Origin: Salinibacterium sp. UTAS2018
GTDB lineage: Bacteria > Actinomycetota > Actinomycetes > Actinomycetales > Microbacteriaceae
DNA length: 64,000 nucleotides
Assembly: GCF_004118935.1 (NCBI RefSeq)
Contig: NZ_CP035375.1
Span: 1,054,001 to 1,118,000 of the forward strand
Direction of reading: 5' to 3'
Of the stretch, positions 45,114 to 53,180 are shown in pieces; the first letter of the stretch is position 1, and each line of letters begins with the position of its first letter. Under the pieces are notes generated by a model that made no database searches, was not told where the DNA came from, and was given only the letters and a program-made list of their open reading frames with translations. The position numbers and the translations under genes were made by a program.

Positions 45114-45821
45114 TTATGGGGCCTCGTCTGAAGAATCGATGCGGTCAAGGAGATATAAATCGTCTTTATCCACTAGCCGAGTTGCCACGGCGTATTCCAC
45201 AAGGCGCAATCGACGGTTGGTTGCCAAGTTGTCTTTTCCGCCCCGCAGGCCGGCCACTCCACGCTTCGCGAGTTTCTCGCAGACGTTGTCGAGTTTGCGG
45301 TTGAACGTGGTAATCGACCATCCCAATCGCGCGGCGACATCGGATGATGCGGGAATATCGCCGCGCCCCGGTGATGCCTGGCGTAACACTCCCTCGGCCA
45401 ACCCGACGATGAGAAGTCGCTGCGACGACGTGAGCGGAATGGGGCCGATTGTCGTGGACCCGCTGGGGCCGGTCACCGAGGTAGCAGACGTGTAAAACTC
45501 GTCGCCCGTGTGAATCGTGAATTCGTACGTCGTGGAGCCCGCGCTAAACAGAACACTCATCTGCGGGAACACGATCGGTAACCGCGCCCCGGGTGCCAGC
45601 CAGGCCTGCACTTGCCCCGTGACATCCGTCACAGTTGCGGTGAGCAAGTTACCCACGTTGCCCAGCCACCACAAACCGAAATCTTCGTAGATGCGCAAAA
45701 ACCGTCGGTGGAGGTAGGGGTTGTCGTCGATGACGAGGTCCGACTCGCGACCGATATGAAAGTCATCAGGGCTGACGACCTCGTACCACTCGCCACAAAA
45801 TTCAATCTTGAGAGGCTTCAC
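45114..45821 (-). CDS. FHA-domain protein with C-terminal winged-helix-like domain
   Basis: The protein has 235 residues from the GTG at 45821, which overlaps the kinase stop (GTGA). The N-terminal FHA domain (about 5-95) includes FHIGRESDLVIDDNPYLHRRFLRI. The C-terminal half (about 135-235) is helical with SSDVAARLGWSITTFNRKLDNVCEKL, which reads as a helix-turn-helix, and then a basic linker. This combination suggests a regulator whose DNA or partner binding responds to threonine phosphorylation by the adjacent kinase. It is the last gene before the promoter region of the Ig-like operon and may control it. Confidence 0.8.
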   Translation of the reverse strand: MKPLKIEFCGEWYEVVSPDDFHIGRESDLVIDDNPYLHRRFLRIYEDFGLWWLGNVGNLLTATVTDVTGQVQAWLAPGARLPIVFPQMSVLFSAGSTTYEFTIHTGDEFYTSATSVTGPSGSTTIGPIPLTSSQRLLIVGLAEGVLRQASPGRGDIPASSDVAARLGWSITTFNRKLDNVCEKLAKRGVAGLRGGKDNLATNRRLRLVEYAVATRLVDKDDLYLLDRIDSSDEAP

Positions 45822-47506
45822 TGGGGAAAACACGCCTCCAAGGGGTTTGCTGACTCGATTCCGGCCCGCACAATTCTCACGTCGGCGCAGAGCGTGGCTC
45901 CCGCAACGTAACCGTCGACGGCGATCACTCCCTCGTCTGACTGCGTCACTGGCTCGCTGTCGCGCCCGACCCGCTGCCAAATGACGCGATCGCCCTCCTC
46001 GAGCGGAGCCATGTCAATGGTGAACGTCACCGTTCCGTCAGACTCGGATGCCGAGATCAGCGTCGGGGTCGGCACGCTCTCCACGATCGCCGAAGTCGGC
46101 GCCGCCGAAGGCGCGGCCACCGTCGGCTCTTCTGAGGCGGGAGGATTCGTCACCGCGAGCGCGAGGACTACAGCGAGTGCCACGGCAGCCGCAGCGCCAC
46201 CGACCACCCAGGCGAGCACTCGTCGACGTCGCGAAACTGGCGGCGGCGGCGCAGAGCCAGAGCCCGCGTTTGGCTGCTCGACAGTGCTCGGCGACGAGGG
46301 CGTTGAACTCGCCGCCGGTTTACGCCGAACCACGGTCTCGCCGAAGACTGGTTCTGGTTCTTGAGGCTGCGCTACCTGCTGCGGCGCTCCGCGCAGTTGA
46401 GTTTCATCTGCGCCGAGGGCTGGTGCGGCCGAGATGTCACCCGACGCGGGCTGACCGATCGGCGCCATTGAAGCCGTTGGTGCCGTCGGTGCCGCCGGCT
46501 GGGCCTCGATCGTCGCGACTCCGCGCGCCCGCGTTGCATCTTCATCGCCGCTGTCGTTCGCCGTACGGGCCACGTCATCCACTGCCAGATTGGGCACGTC
46601 AACCGTCGTGGGGGCATACCCCAGCTCTAGCTCGACCCGCTGCAACGCTCGAGCAAGATCGAGGGCGCTCGCGAAGCGATCTTCGCGCCGCGAAGCCATG
46701 CCCTTGCGAAGAACCGCAAGAAGGCTCGCCGGAACATCGGTACGAGTCAGCGGGGTAATCAGCCCTCGCTCGATACGCCCCATGAGATCGAGCGCGCCGT
46801 TCGAGCGCCCGCGCACCTCGAACGGGGTATGCCCGGCGAGGAGCGTATACAGAGTCGCCGCGAGCGAGAATACGTCGGCGCGAACATCCGGATTCGGATC
46901 GTCTTCAAACATTTCGGGCGGCGACCACGGAACAGACATGCCGATCGAGGCTCCGGTAGTGGAACCGCTTTCTTCGATCTGCGGCGACCGAGAACTGGTG
47001 TGAAGTGGAATCTCGTCATCGAGCGCCGATGAGATGCCAAAGTCGGTGAGAGCCGGCCAGCCGTAGTCGTTTGTCAGGATGTTGGCGGGCTTGATATCAC
47101 GGTGCAAGATTCCCGCTCCGTGCGCCGTCGCGACCGCGCCGCTGACCCGAATGCCCACGCGAAGCACATCGGTGACGGCGAGCGCCGCGCTTTTATACCG
47201 CTCGGCAAGGCTCGGCCCCGAGCAATATTCCATGACGAAATATGGCCTGTCATCACTGGCTACATCGGCGTGAAAAATGGACACGATGTATGGATGCGCG
47301 GACAACTGCGCCATCAGGTTAGCTTCTGCCACAAACGACGCCCGAGTCGCTGGCGCGAGGTCTTCAGTGAGCAACACCTTCACCGCGACCCGACGTTTGG
47401 GCAGGTGCTGGTCGTACAAAAATACGTCGCTGAAGCCACCGGACCCCAGCAGTTTCACGAAGGTGTAGCCGGGTAGTTCGGGAGGAGTGGATGGCGCGCG
47501 GCGCAT
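45818..47506 (-). CDS. Receptor-type Ser/Thr protein kinase (PknB-like)
   Basis: The 562-residue protein has a complete kinase domain (about 12-280): glycine loop LGSGGFSDVF, VAVKVL Lys, catalytic HRDIKPANIL, and TDFGIS. A Pro/Ala-rich juxtamembrane region follows, with FGETVVRR, then one membrane helix (about 430-453) and an extracellular tail of about 110 residues ending in a Cys-containing fold. No PASTA repeats are present. The activation segment is rich in Ser/Thr. It overlaps the FHA genes on both sides, so kinase, substrates and phosphatase are co-expressed. Confidence 0.93.
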   Translation of the reverse strand: MRRAPSTPPELPGYTFVKLLGSGGFSDVFLYDQHLPKRRVAVKVLLTEDLAPATRASFVAEANLMAQLSAHPYIVSIFHADVASDDRPYFVMEYCSGPSLAERYKSAALAVTDVLRVGIRVSGAVATAHGAGILHRDIKPANILTNDYGWPALTDFGISSALDDEIPLHTSSRSPQIEESGSTTGASIGMSVPWSPPEMFEDDPNPDVRADVFSLAATLYTLLAGHTPFEVRGRSNGALDLMGRIERGLITPLTRTDVPASLLAVLRKGMASRREDRFASALDLARALQRVELELGYAPTTVDVPNLAVDDVARTANDSGDEDATRARGVATIEAQPAAPTAPTASMAPIGQPASGDISAAPALGADETQLRGAPQQVAQPQEPEPVFGETVVRRKPAASSTPSSPSTVEQPNAGSGSAPPPPVSRRRRVLAWVVGGAAAAVALAVVLALAVTNPPASEEPTVAAPSAAPTSAIVESVPTPTLISASESDGTVTFTIDMAPLEEGDRVIWQRVGRDSEPVTQSDEGVIAVDGYVAGATLCADVRIVRAGIESANPLEACFPQ

Positions 47507-48768
47507 TACTCTGCCTCTCCGACGACGAGCGTGACATCGCCGCCAAGATCGATCACTGTTCCAACGATGACGGCGGTCGGCTCCCCTGCGCGCAGACGTT
47601 GCGGTTGCCTTCCGGGCAAGACAACGAGCGTGCCATTGCGAGAGTGCAGGTCGGTGACGACCACGGTGCCGCCTTCGACCGCCACCTGCACGTGGTTTCG
47701 GGAAATGTCTTTGTCGCCCGGAATAGTGACGAGTCGCGGTAACGCACCACTAGATACCTTGCTCACCGACGGCGAACGGCCCACCAAAATTGGCTGCGTG
47801 AGCAGTTCACGTGATCCGGTGGACACATCAAGATAGAGAACTGGTTGAGACTCGACTAGTGGCGCTGCTGCACCAACGACGCGTGCTCCGGACGACGCGG
47901 CACGATGGCTCAGGAGATCGCTGGTCATAATGGTGAGCCCATCGTGGTCACCTTCGCTGTCGTCGAGCGGGATCGGTTCCGGAGATGCGATCGGGGCATC
48001 AGCACCGTCGTCGTCGAGCACGCCTGCGGCAGCAGAAACATCGCGCATGACCGTTTCACCGAAGAGGTAGTCGTAGGCACTGCTGGAATCACTCGGGCTG
48101 TTGTCGCCAACAGCTGGCGGCGGAGAGAAGTCGTCGACGGCGGGCTTATCGGCGATCGTCGCTTCGGATACACCGGCGGGCTGGACAACCGCCTCTGCGG
48201 GCAAAGCGGGCGGAGCAGCGGCAGCAAGAACCGGAGCAACAGCTGCCGGCGCGGGAGCAGTTGGCGCGGGAGCAGGAGCAGCAGCCGGCGCAGACTGGAC
48301 TGTGCGAGCTGGGGCGGAACCGTCGCGGATGCAGGTGATGATCCCAGCGCGCACAACGCCATCCAGAATCGGAAGGGGATCTGAGCTGCGAACCTCGTGA
48401 ACGGTGAGCTCACACTCGAGAACATCGTCGAAGTGGCGTTCCGCCCAGGTGCTTACACGCGCGCCGTTCACCGTCTCGGTTCCCCCGTGCGCTGTGATGG
48501 TCACGCTCACGGGGCCGCGAACAATGACACTCGCGCTGGCGTTATCCGCCTCATCCGCCGTCCAGCCGACGAGAGCGAACGATGGAGTAGCCGCGAGCCC
48601 CTTCGCGCTCAACAGCTCAACGGCAGCCTGAACGCCGTGAGAGCGTGCGGACCACAAGTCGTGCAGCAAGTGGTTATCCGTCGAATCTACGAATACGATC
48701 TGGTGCTCGCCGACCACTGCCGACCAGGGTGCGTCGGTGCTGGGTTCGTACAGGTACTTCACGCTCAC
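47506..48768 (-). CDS. FHA-domain protein with phospho-acceptor-like motif
   Basis: The protein has 420 residues from a GTG at 48768. The N-terminal part (about 1-145) is a folded domain that I do not recognise. An Ala/Pro-rich linker contains YLFGETVMRDV (about residue 237), and a C-terminal FHA domain (about 315-400) shows PILVGRSPSV, DISRNHVQVAVEG and DLHSRNGTLV. The kinase downstream carries a related FGETVVR in its juxtamembrane part, so both Thr residues may be phosphorylated and read by an FHA domain. It overlaps the kinase start by one base (TAATG). Confidence 0.85.
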   Translation of the reverse strand: MSVKYLYEPSTDAPWSAVVGEHQIVFVDSTDNHLLHDLWSARSHGVQAAVELLSAKGLAATPSFALVGWTADEADNASASVIVRGPVSVTITAHGGTETVNGARVSTWAERHFDDVLECELTVHEVRSSDPLPILDGVVRAGIITCIRDGSAPARTVQSAPAAAPAPAPTAPAPAAVAPVLAAAAPPALPAEAVVQPAGVSEATIADKPAVDDFSPPPAVGDNSPSDSSSAYDYLFGETVMRDVSAAAGVLDDDGADAPIASPEPIPLDDSEGDHDGLTIMTSDLLSHRAASSGARVVGAAAPLVESQPVLYLDVSTGSRELLTQPILVGRSPSVSKVSSGALPRLVTIPGDKDISRNHVQVAVEGGTVVVTDLHSRNGTLVVLPGRQPQRLRAGEPTAVIVGTVIDLGGDVTLVVGEAE

Positions 48769-48773
48769 TGCAG

Positions 48774-49628
48774 CTACTTTCTCGGTCGGGTTTGTTCTAG
48801 GTGGTGGGAGAAGTCACGTTCGGCAGTGTCTTCGTCCGCAGTGTGAGCAAGCCCGATGCGAGATGCTTCGACGACCACTACCGTCACGTTGTCAGATCCG
48901 CCGGCGGCGATCGCTCCGGCGACTAGTCGGTTCGCCAGCGTCTCCCCCTCGCTCACAGCCGCGCGATCCGCAAGAATTCCGGCGATGAGATCGTCGTCAA
49001 GCTCTTTAGTGAGCCCGTCGGAACACGCGACGAAGGTGTGCTGGGAGCCCACGGGCAGCAGCCAGAAATCAGGGTTTACGGCCGAATTAATACCGAGCGC
49101 TCGAGTAATGATGTTGCGATCCGGATGCGATGTCGCTTCGAGCGCCGTAATGTGACCGAGCTCGATGAGTTCTTGAACAGCGGAGTGATCAACGGTGATC
49201 TGTTCCAGCTGACGACCGTTCCAGCCGTAAACGCGAGAGTCTCCGACGTTGAAGGCCATCCACCGCGGCTCGGGGTCTGCGCCGACTGTCACCAGAGCGA
49301 TGCCCGACAGGGTCGTTCCCGAGACGGATTCGCTGGGAGCGTTCAACGCCATTACAGCATTGTTCGCTTCAGCAATCGCCTGCACAATGTGCTCGGGGGT
49401 ACGAGTCTGGAGGTGCCCCACCGATCGCGCAATGCTCTGGACTACGCACTGACTGGCCCGGTCTCCGAAGGAATGGCCACCCATCCCATCCGCCACCACA
49501 AACAGGCCGGGCAGCACGAGAAAGCTGTCTTCGTTAATCGTTCGGTGAGGTCCACAGTCGGATGCCGCCGAGACGGTCATTCTCATAATCCCCTGCGGGA
49601 GGGCAATGTCGTAATGCTCCGAAACCAT
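48774..49628 (-). CDS. PP2C-family Ser/Thr protein phosphatase
   Basis: The protein has 284 residues from the ATG at 49628. It has the PP2C metal-site motifs GPHRTINEDSF, FVVADGMGGH, NVGDSRVYG, CSDGLT and SDNVTVVVVE. No membrane segment is seen, so the enzyme is cytoplasmic. It should reverse the phosphorylations made by the kinase encoded two genes on. It is the first gene of the 31-kb locus; the 113-base gap upstream contains no clear promoter hexamers. Confidence 0.94.
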   Translation of the reverse strand: MVSEHYDIALPQGIMRMTVSAASDCGPHRTINEDSFLVLPGLFVVADGMGGHSFGDRASQCVVQSIARSVGHLQTRTPEHIVQAIAEANNAVMALNAPSESVSGTTLSGIALVTVGADPEPRWMAFNVGDSRVYGWNGRQLEQITVDHSAVQELIELGHITALEATSHPDRNIITRALGINSAVNPDFWLLPVGSQHTFVACSDGLTKELDDDLIAGILADRAAVSEGETLANRLVAGAIAAGGSDNVTVVVVEASRIGLAHTADEDTAERDFSHHLEQTRPRK

Positions 49629-49741
49629 GCCGCGCCCCCAAGTTTTTGTCAGGTGTTAACGTAGCAATGATTAGCAGCGGGCAGCAGGAAACCCTCGAGA
49701 TTCTCGTCACCGCGGCACGTGCTTCGCCTGCTTAACGGTGC

Positions 49742-50149
49742 CTACCGGTAGTCGGCGTCAAGCACGACCGCTGCCGCCGGGTCGTTGTCGAGGTAATGCA
49801 CCTCAGCCACGGCGTTCGCAGCGAGCGCCGCATCCTTATCGAAAGAGTCTTCGTCATAGGCCTGGTCGCCGAGCGCGGTATACGTTTCACCATCGACGTC
49901 GAAACTGAATTCGAGGTGCACGACCTGCACGGTGTGACGGCCATCTCGTATGGATTCCGAGCTGGTGTTGCCTGTCGGTACGGCCTCAGCGACGACTCCC
50001 TTGTCGAGAATCGCGGCCCGATCGTCGTGCTGCCCGAGCGTTGCGAAACCAATGCCTGCGATCACGATCAACGGGATGACCAGAAACTTCACGAGGTTCC
50101 ACACGGGGGTGCGGCGAGGCGGCTGGGGTACCTCTGAAGTGTCACTCAT
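49742..50149 (-). CDS. Single-pass membrane protein of unknown function
   Basis: The 135-residue protein has a short cytoplasmic start, one membrane helix (about 18-38, LVKFLVIPLIVIAGIGFATL) and an extracytoplasmic domain with HTVQVVHLEFSFDVDGETYTALG, reminiscent of DUF3592-like domains. It stands just upstream of the PP2C gene on the same strand and could share its transcript, but I see no link in function. Bases 50150-50360 hold only the two divergent promoters of this gene and the dehydrogenase. Confidence 0.65.
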   Translation of the reverse strand: MSDTSEVPQPPRRTPVWNLVKFLVIPLIVIAGIGFATLGQHDDRAAILDKGVVAEAVPTGNTSSESIRDGRHTVQVVHLEFSFDVDGETYTALGDQAYDEDSFDKDAALAANAVAEVHYLDNDPAAAVVLDADYR

Positions 50150-50360
50150 AAACTGCGCTCTCTGTCATCGACCGACGGCGCGCACGCGGTCAGCGACAAC
50201 CGTTCCTGACGGTCTAAGCAATGGTCAGATCATAAGCCACTACAGAGGGGGCGACAGCGCGGAACCCCGGCGGTATGCTGACCAGAGCGCACCACCCTCG
50301 TGCTACCACCACTTGCCATTTAGTTGTTTTGCCCACAAGGCCCACACGCAGGAGAAGTAC

Positions 50361-51449
50361 ATGATTTCGCAACCATCAATGACGTTGGAAGCCCCCATAT
50401 CCGCAATCGAAAATGCGGAGTTTGCCCACGAGAATGTTCTCGTTTCTACGGGCCGACGTTCCGGGCTTGTCATCAGCGTCGCCGTCCACTCCACTGTTCT
50501 CGGGCAAGCCCTTGGCGGTGCTCGAATGTGGAATTACCCGCACTGGACGGATGCTGTTGCCGACTCTCTGCGTCTTTCCGCGGCGATGACGCTGAAGAAC
50601 TCGGCCGCCGGCCTCAATCGCGGTGGCGGAAAGTCGGTCATCCACGTTCCTGTGGGAGTCGTCTTGACCGCCGAGCAGAAGCGCGACGCGATGCTCGACC
50701 TCGGCGACGCCATCGAAAGCCTTAACGGTGCATACATGACGGCAGAAGATGTCGGCACGAGCGCCGAGCTCATGGCCGTCGTCGCCGAGCGCACTGAACA
50801 CGTCTGTGGTCTTCCGGCTGATCAGGGCGGAGCAGGTGAACCCGCGGATGCGACTGCCGCCGGCGTTCACGCCAGCATCCTCTCCACCTGCGAAGTACTC
50901 TTCGGCACTCGCGATCTCGCGGGCCGCCACCTCATCATCTCGGGCCTCGGCCAGGTCGGTGGCCGCCTTGCGCGCTCTCTCACTGCCGCCGGGGCCGTGC
51001 TCACTGTTACCGACGTCAACCTCGACCGCAAGCTACTGGCCGCCGAACTCGACGCCAACTGGGTCGACGTCGACGAGGCGCACAGCGTCGTCGCGGATAT
51101 CTTCGTTCCCTGCGGCCTCGGCGGAGTTCTCAGCCCGCGCGTCATCCGCGAACTCAACGTCAGCGGTGTCGTTGGCGCCGCGAACAACCAACTCGCGCAG
51201 CACGACGGCGCTGAAGCACTCGCCGAGCGCGGCATCCTCTGGGCTCCCGACTTCGTCGTCAACGGTGGCGGCGTGATCTACCTCGACATGGCCTCAGAAT
51301 CGGATGCGGATGCTGACGCGATCGCGAAGCGCGTGGAAGCCATCGGTGACACGGTCACCACCATCTTCCGCGATGCCGCAGCGCAGGGCATCACGACGTT
51401 AGACGCGGCCGAGCGGCTCGCACAGTCACGGCTCGTTACTACGATCTAG
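50361..51449 (+). CDS. Glu/Leu/Phe/Val dehydrogenase family amino-acid dehydrogenase
   Basis: The protein has 362 residues from the ATG at 50361 (GGAGAAG site). It contains NRGGGKSVIHV with the catalytic Lys, AEDVGTSAELM with the catalytic Asp, and the NAD loop ISGLGQVGGRLARS. The length and the GGGK context fit the leucine/phenylalanine/valine dehydrogenase branch, which deaminates branched-chain or aromatic amino acids to 2-oxo acids with NAD. The exact substrate cannot be told from the sequence. It is a single-gene unit ending at the hairpin at 51479. Confidence 0.9.
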   Translation: MISQPSMTLEAPISAIENAEFAHENVLVSTGRRSGLVISVAVHSTVLGQALGGARMWNYPHWTDAVADSLRLSAAMTLKNSAAGLNRGGGKSVIHVPVGVVLTAEQKRDAMLDLGDAIESLNGAYMTAEDVGTSAELMAVVAERTEHVCGLPADQGGAGEPADATAAGVHASILSTCEVLFGTRDLAGRHLIISGLGQVGGRLARSLTAAGAVLTVTDVNLDRKLLAAELDANWVDVDEAHSVVADIFVPCGLGGVLSPRVIRELNVSGVVGAANNQLAQHDGAEALAERGILWAPDFVVNGGGVIYLDMASESDADADAIAKRVEAIGDTVTTIFRDAAAQGITTLDAAERLAQSRLVTTI

Positions 51450-51478
51450 GAGCTCCAGCGCCCCCTCACGACAACAGA

Positions 51479-51533
51479 AACGCGCGGCGTCTGCATCTCC
51501 GAGCATGTGCTCGGGATGCGGACACCGCGCGTT
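51479..51533. terminator. Bidirectional terminator between convergent genes
   Basis: A 55-base imperfect hairpin has outer arms AACGCGCGG/CCGCGCGTT (9 bp), then GTC/GAC, GCAT/ATGC and CCGAGC/GCTCGG around an ATGT loop. It lies between the dehydrogenase and TerC stops. Confidence 0.75.
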
Positions 51534-51569
51534 CGTCGTTAGTGCAGCGCTCCCCGCTGCAGCGACCTG

Positions 51570-52571
51570 CTATTCGCTGTCGACCGAGATAGCTTCGCGC
51601 TTCTTGTCGTGGTTCATCTTGATCAGGCTCGCGATGACGGCGACAGCCATGGCCACCAGAATGACGATGAGTGAGGTCCAGGTGCCGATCTCGGGCGCCC
51701 ACAGGATCGGTTCTCCCCCGTTGATAAAGGGCAGTTCGTTGACGTGCATGGCGTGGAAGAACAGTTTCACGCCGATGAAGCCGAGCACGAACGCGATGCC
51801 GAAGTGCAAGTACACGAGTTTGTCGATGAGGTCGCCGAGCAAGAAGTAGAGCTGACGCAGCCCCATCAGGGCGAAAATGTTCGCGGTGAACACGATGAAC
51901 GGGTCTGTCGTGATTCCGAAGATGGCCGGGATCGAGTCGATCGCGAACACGAGGTCGGTGATGCCTAGAGCCACGAACACGACAAGGATCGGGGTGAAGA
52001 CCTTCTTGCCGTCGATGACCGTGCGCACCTTGCCGCCGTCAAAGGTGGGCGAAATGTTGATGTGTTTGCGCAAGAAGCGGATGATTCCGCTCTCGGTCTC
52101 TTCCATGTCGTCGTGGTCTTCGAACACCTGGCGAATGGCCGTGTAGAGCAGGAACGCACCGAAGATGTAGAAAATGAAGCTGAAGTTTTCGATGAGCTGA
52201 GCACCGAGCAGAATAAAGATTCCGCGCAGCACAAGGGCGATCAGGATGCCCACCATCAGTACCTCTTGCTGGTACTTTCGCGGCACCGAGAAGCGCCCCA
52301 TGATGATGACGAACACGAAGAGGTTGTCAATCGAGAGGCTGTATTCCGTGACCCAACCGGCGATGAACTGGCCAGCTTGCTCGACATCGCCCAGCAGGAA
52401 CATGAGCAGCGCGAAAATCAATGCGAGCGAGACGTAAAAACCGACCCACAAGGCTGACTCTTTGGTGCTGGGAATGTGCGGACGCTTGTACGCCATGATC
52501 AGGTCGGCGGTGAGGATGATCAGCAGCACCGTCAGAGAGGTGACTTCGAACAAGATAGGCAGAGTGGTCAA
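51570..52571 (-). CDS. TerC-family integral membrane protein
   Basis: The protein has 333 residues if it starts at the TTG at 52571; a TTG at 52553 is an alternative and the ribosome site is weak. It has about seven to nine helices and the TerC signatures VEQAGQFIAGWVTEYSLSIDN and GITDLVFAIDSIPAIFGIT, each with acidic residues inside helices. TerC/Alx/MeeF proteins are linked with manganese export and with metalation of exported proteins; older names refer to tellurium resistance. A hydrophilic loop of about 45 residues with HDDMEETESG lies between the halves. Confidence 0.9.
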   Translation of the reverse strand: MTTLPILFEVTSLTVLLIILTADLIMAYKRPHIPSTKESALWVGFYVSLALIFALLMFLLGDVEQAGQFIAGWVTEYSLSIDNLFVFVIIMGRFSVPRKYQQEVLMVGILIALVLRGIFILLGAQLIENFSFIFYIFGAFLLYTAIRQVFEDHDDMEETESGIIRFLRKHINISPTFDGGKVRTVIDGKKVFTPILVVFVALGITDLVFAIDSIPAIFGITTDPFIVFTANIFALMGLRQLYFLLGDLIDKLVYLHFGIAFVLGFIGVKLFFHAMHVNELPFINGGEPILWAPEIGTWTSLIVILVAMAVAVIASLIKMNHDKKREAISVDSE

Positions 52572-52808
52572 GAGAATCCGTTCGAGGGTTTCGAGGCGTA
52601 GCAAGTCTCGAAAGTCTCTCCCGCATCCACAGAATGGTGGCTGCCGCTGCCCCGGAACCACTACTGAGTGGTTCGTATTGACGAGTACAGCGAGGTGGGA
52701 TACTCCCCTTCGCGTGCACAATGATAGCCGACGCTGTGCTGAACGCCGGCGAGAAATTCACAGCTTCACGAGCACGCTTTAGGTCAGCATCCGCTGTATA
52801 GTCAGCCC

Positions 52809-53180
52809 ATGCTGACTATTGCTTCTCGCGTCGATGTCATGAACCGTTTGGGTCGCGCTATGACTGACCCCACTCGTGCTCGCATTCTTCTTTCACTGCT
52901 CGAGAAGCCGGGGTACCCCGTGCAACTGGCACACGATCTGGAGCTCACGCGCAGCAATGTTTCCAACCACCTCACCTGTCTGCGCGGCTGCGGCCTCGTC
53001 GTCGCAACACCCGAAGGTCGCTCGACCCGCTATGACATTTCTGACCCCCACCTTGCCCACGCGCTTAACGACCTTCTGAACGTCGTGCTCGCGGTCGACG
53101 ATGGCACGCCGTGCGCCGGTGACAGTTGCAATGATCCGTTCTGCTGCACCCCGAACACAGTTGCCGAGGTGAGCGCGTGA
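52809..53180 (+). CDS. cmtR: Cd/Pb-sensing ArsR-family repressor CmtR
   Basis: The 123-residue protein is a winged-helix ArsR/SmtB regulator. It matches mycobacterial CmtR along its length, including LGRAMTDPTRARIL, the recognition helix LTRSNVSNHL and CLRGCGLVVAT. The three metal-ligand cysteines fall at residues 57, 61 and 102, the same numbers as the Cd/Pb ligands known in Mycobacterium tuberculosis CmtR. Three further Cys (107, 112, 113) form an extra cluster near the end. It should repress the operon it heads and release the DNA when Cd(II) or Pb(II) binds. It overlaps the ATPase gene (GTGA). Confidence 0.9.
   Translation: MLTIASRVDVMNRLGRAMTDPTRARILLSLLEKPGYPVQLAHDLELTRSNVSNHLTCLRGCGLVVATPEGRSTRYDISDPHLAHALNDLLNVVLAVDDGTPCAGDSCNDPFCCTPNTVAEVSA

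Noticed and set aside
18778..49628. Prophage or integrated element
   Set aside because: No integrase, transposase, phage structural gene, tRNA-flanked repeat or IS end is visible. The locus is bounded by housekeeping leuC and a dehydrogenase gene.
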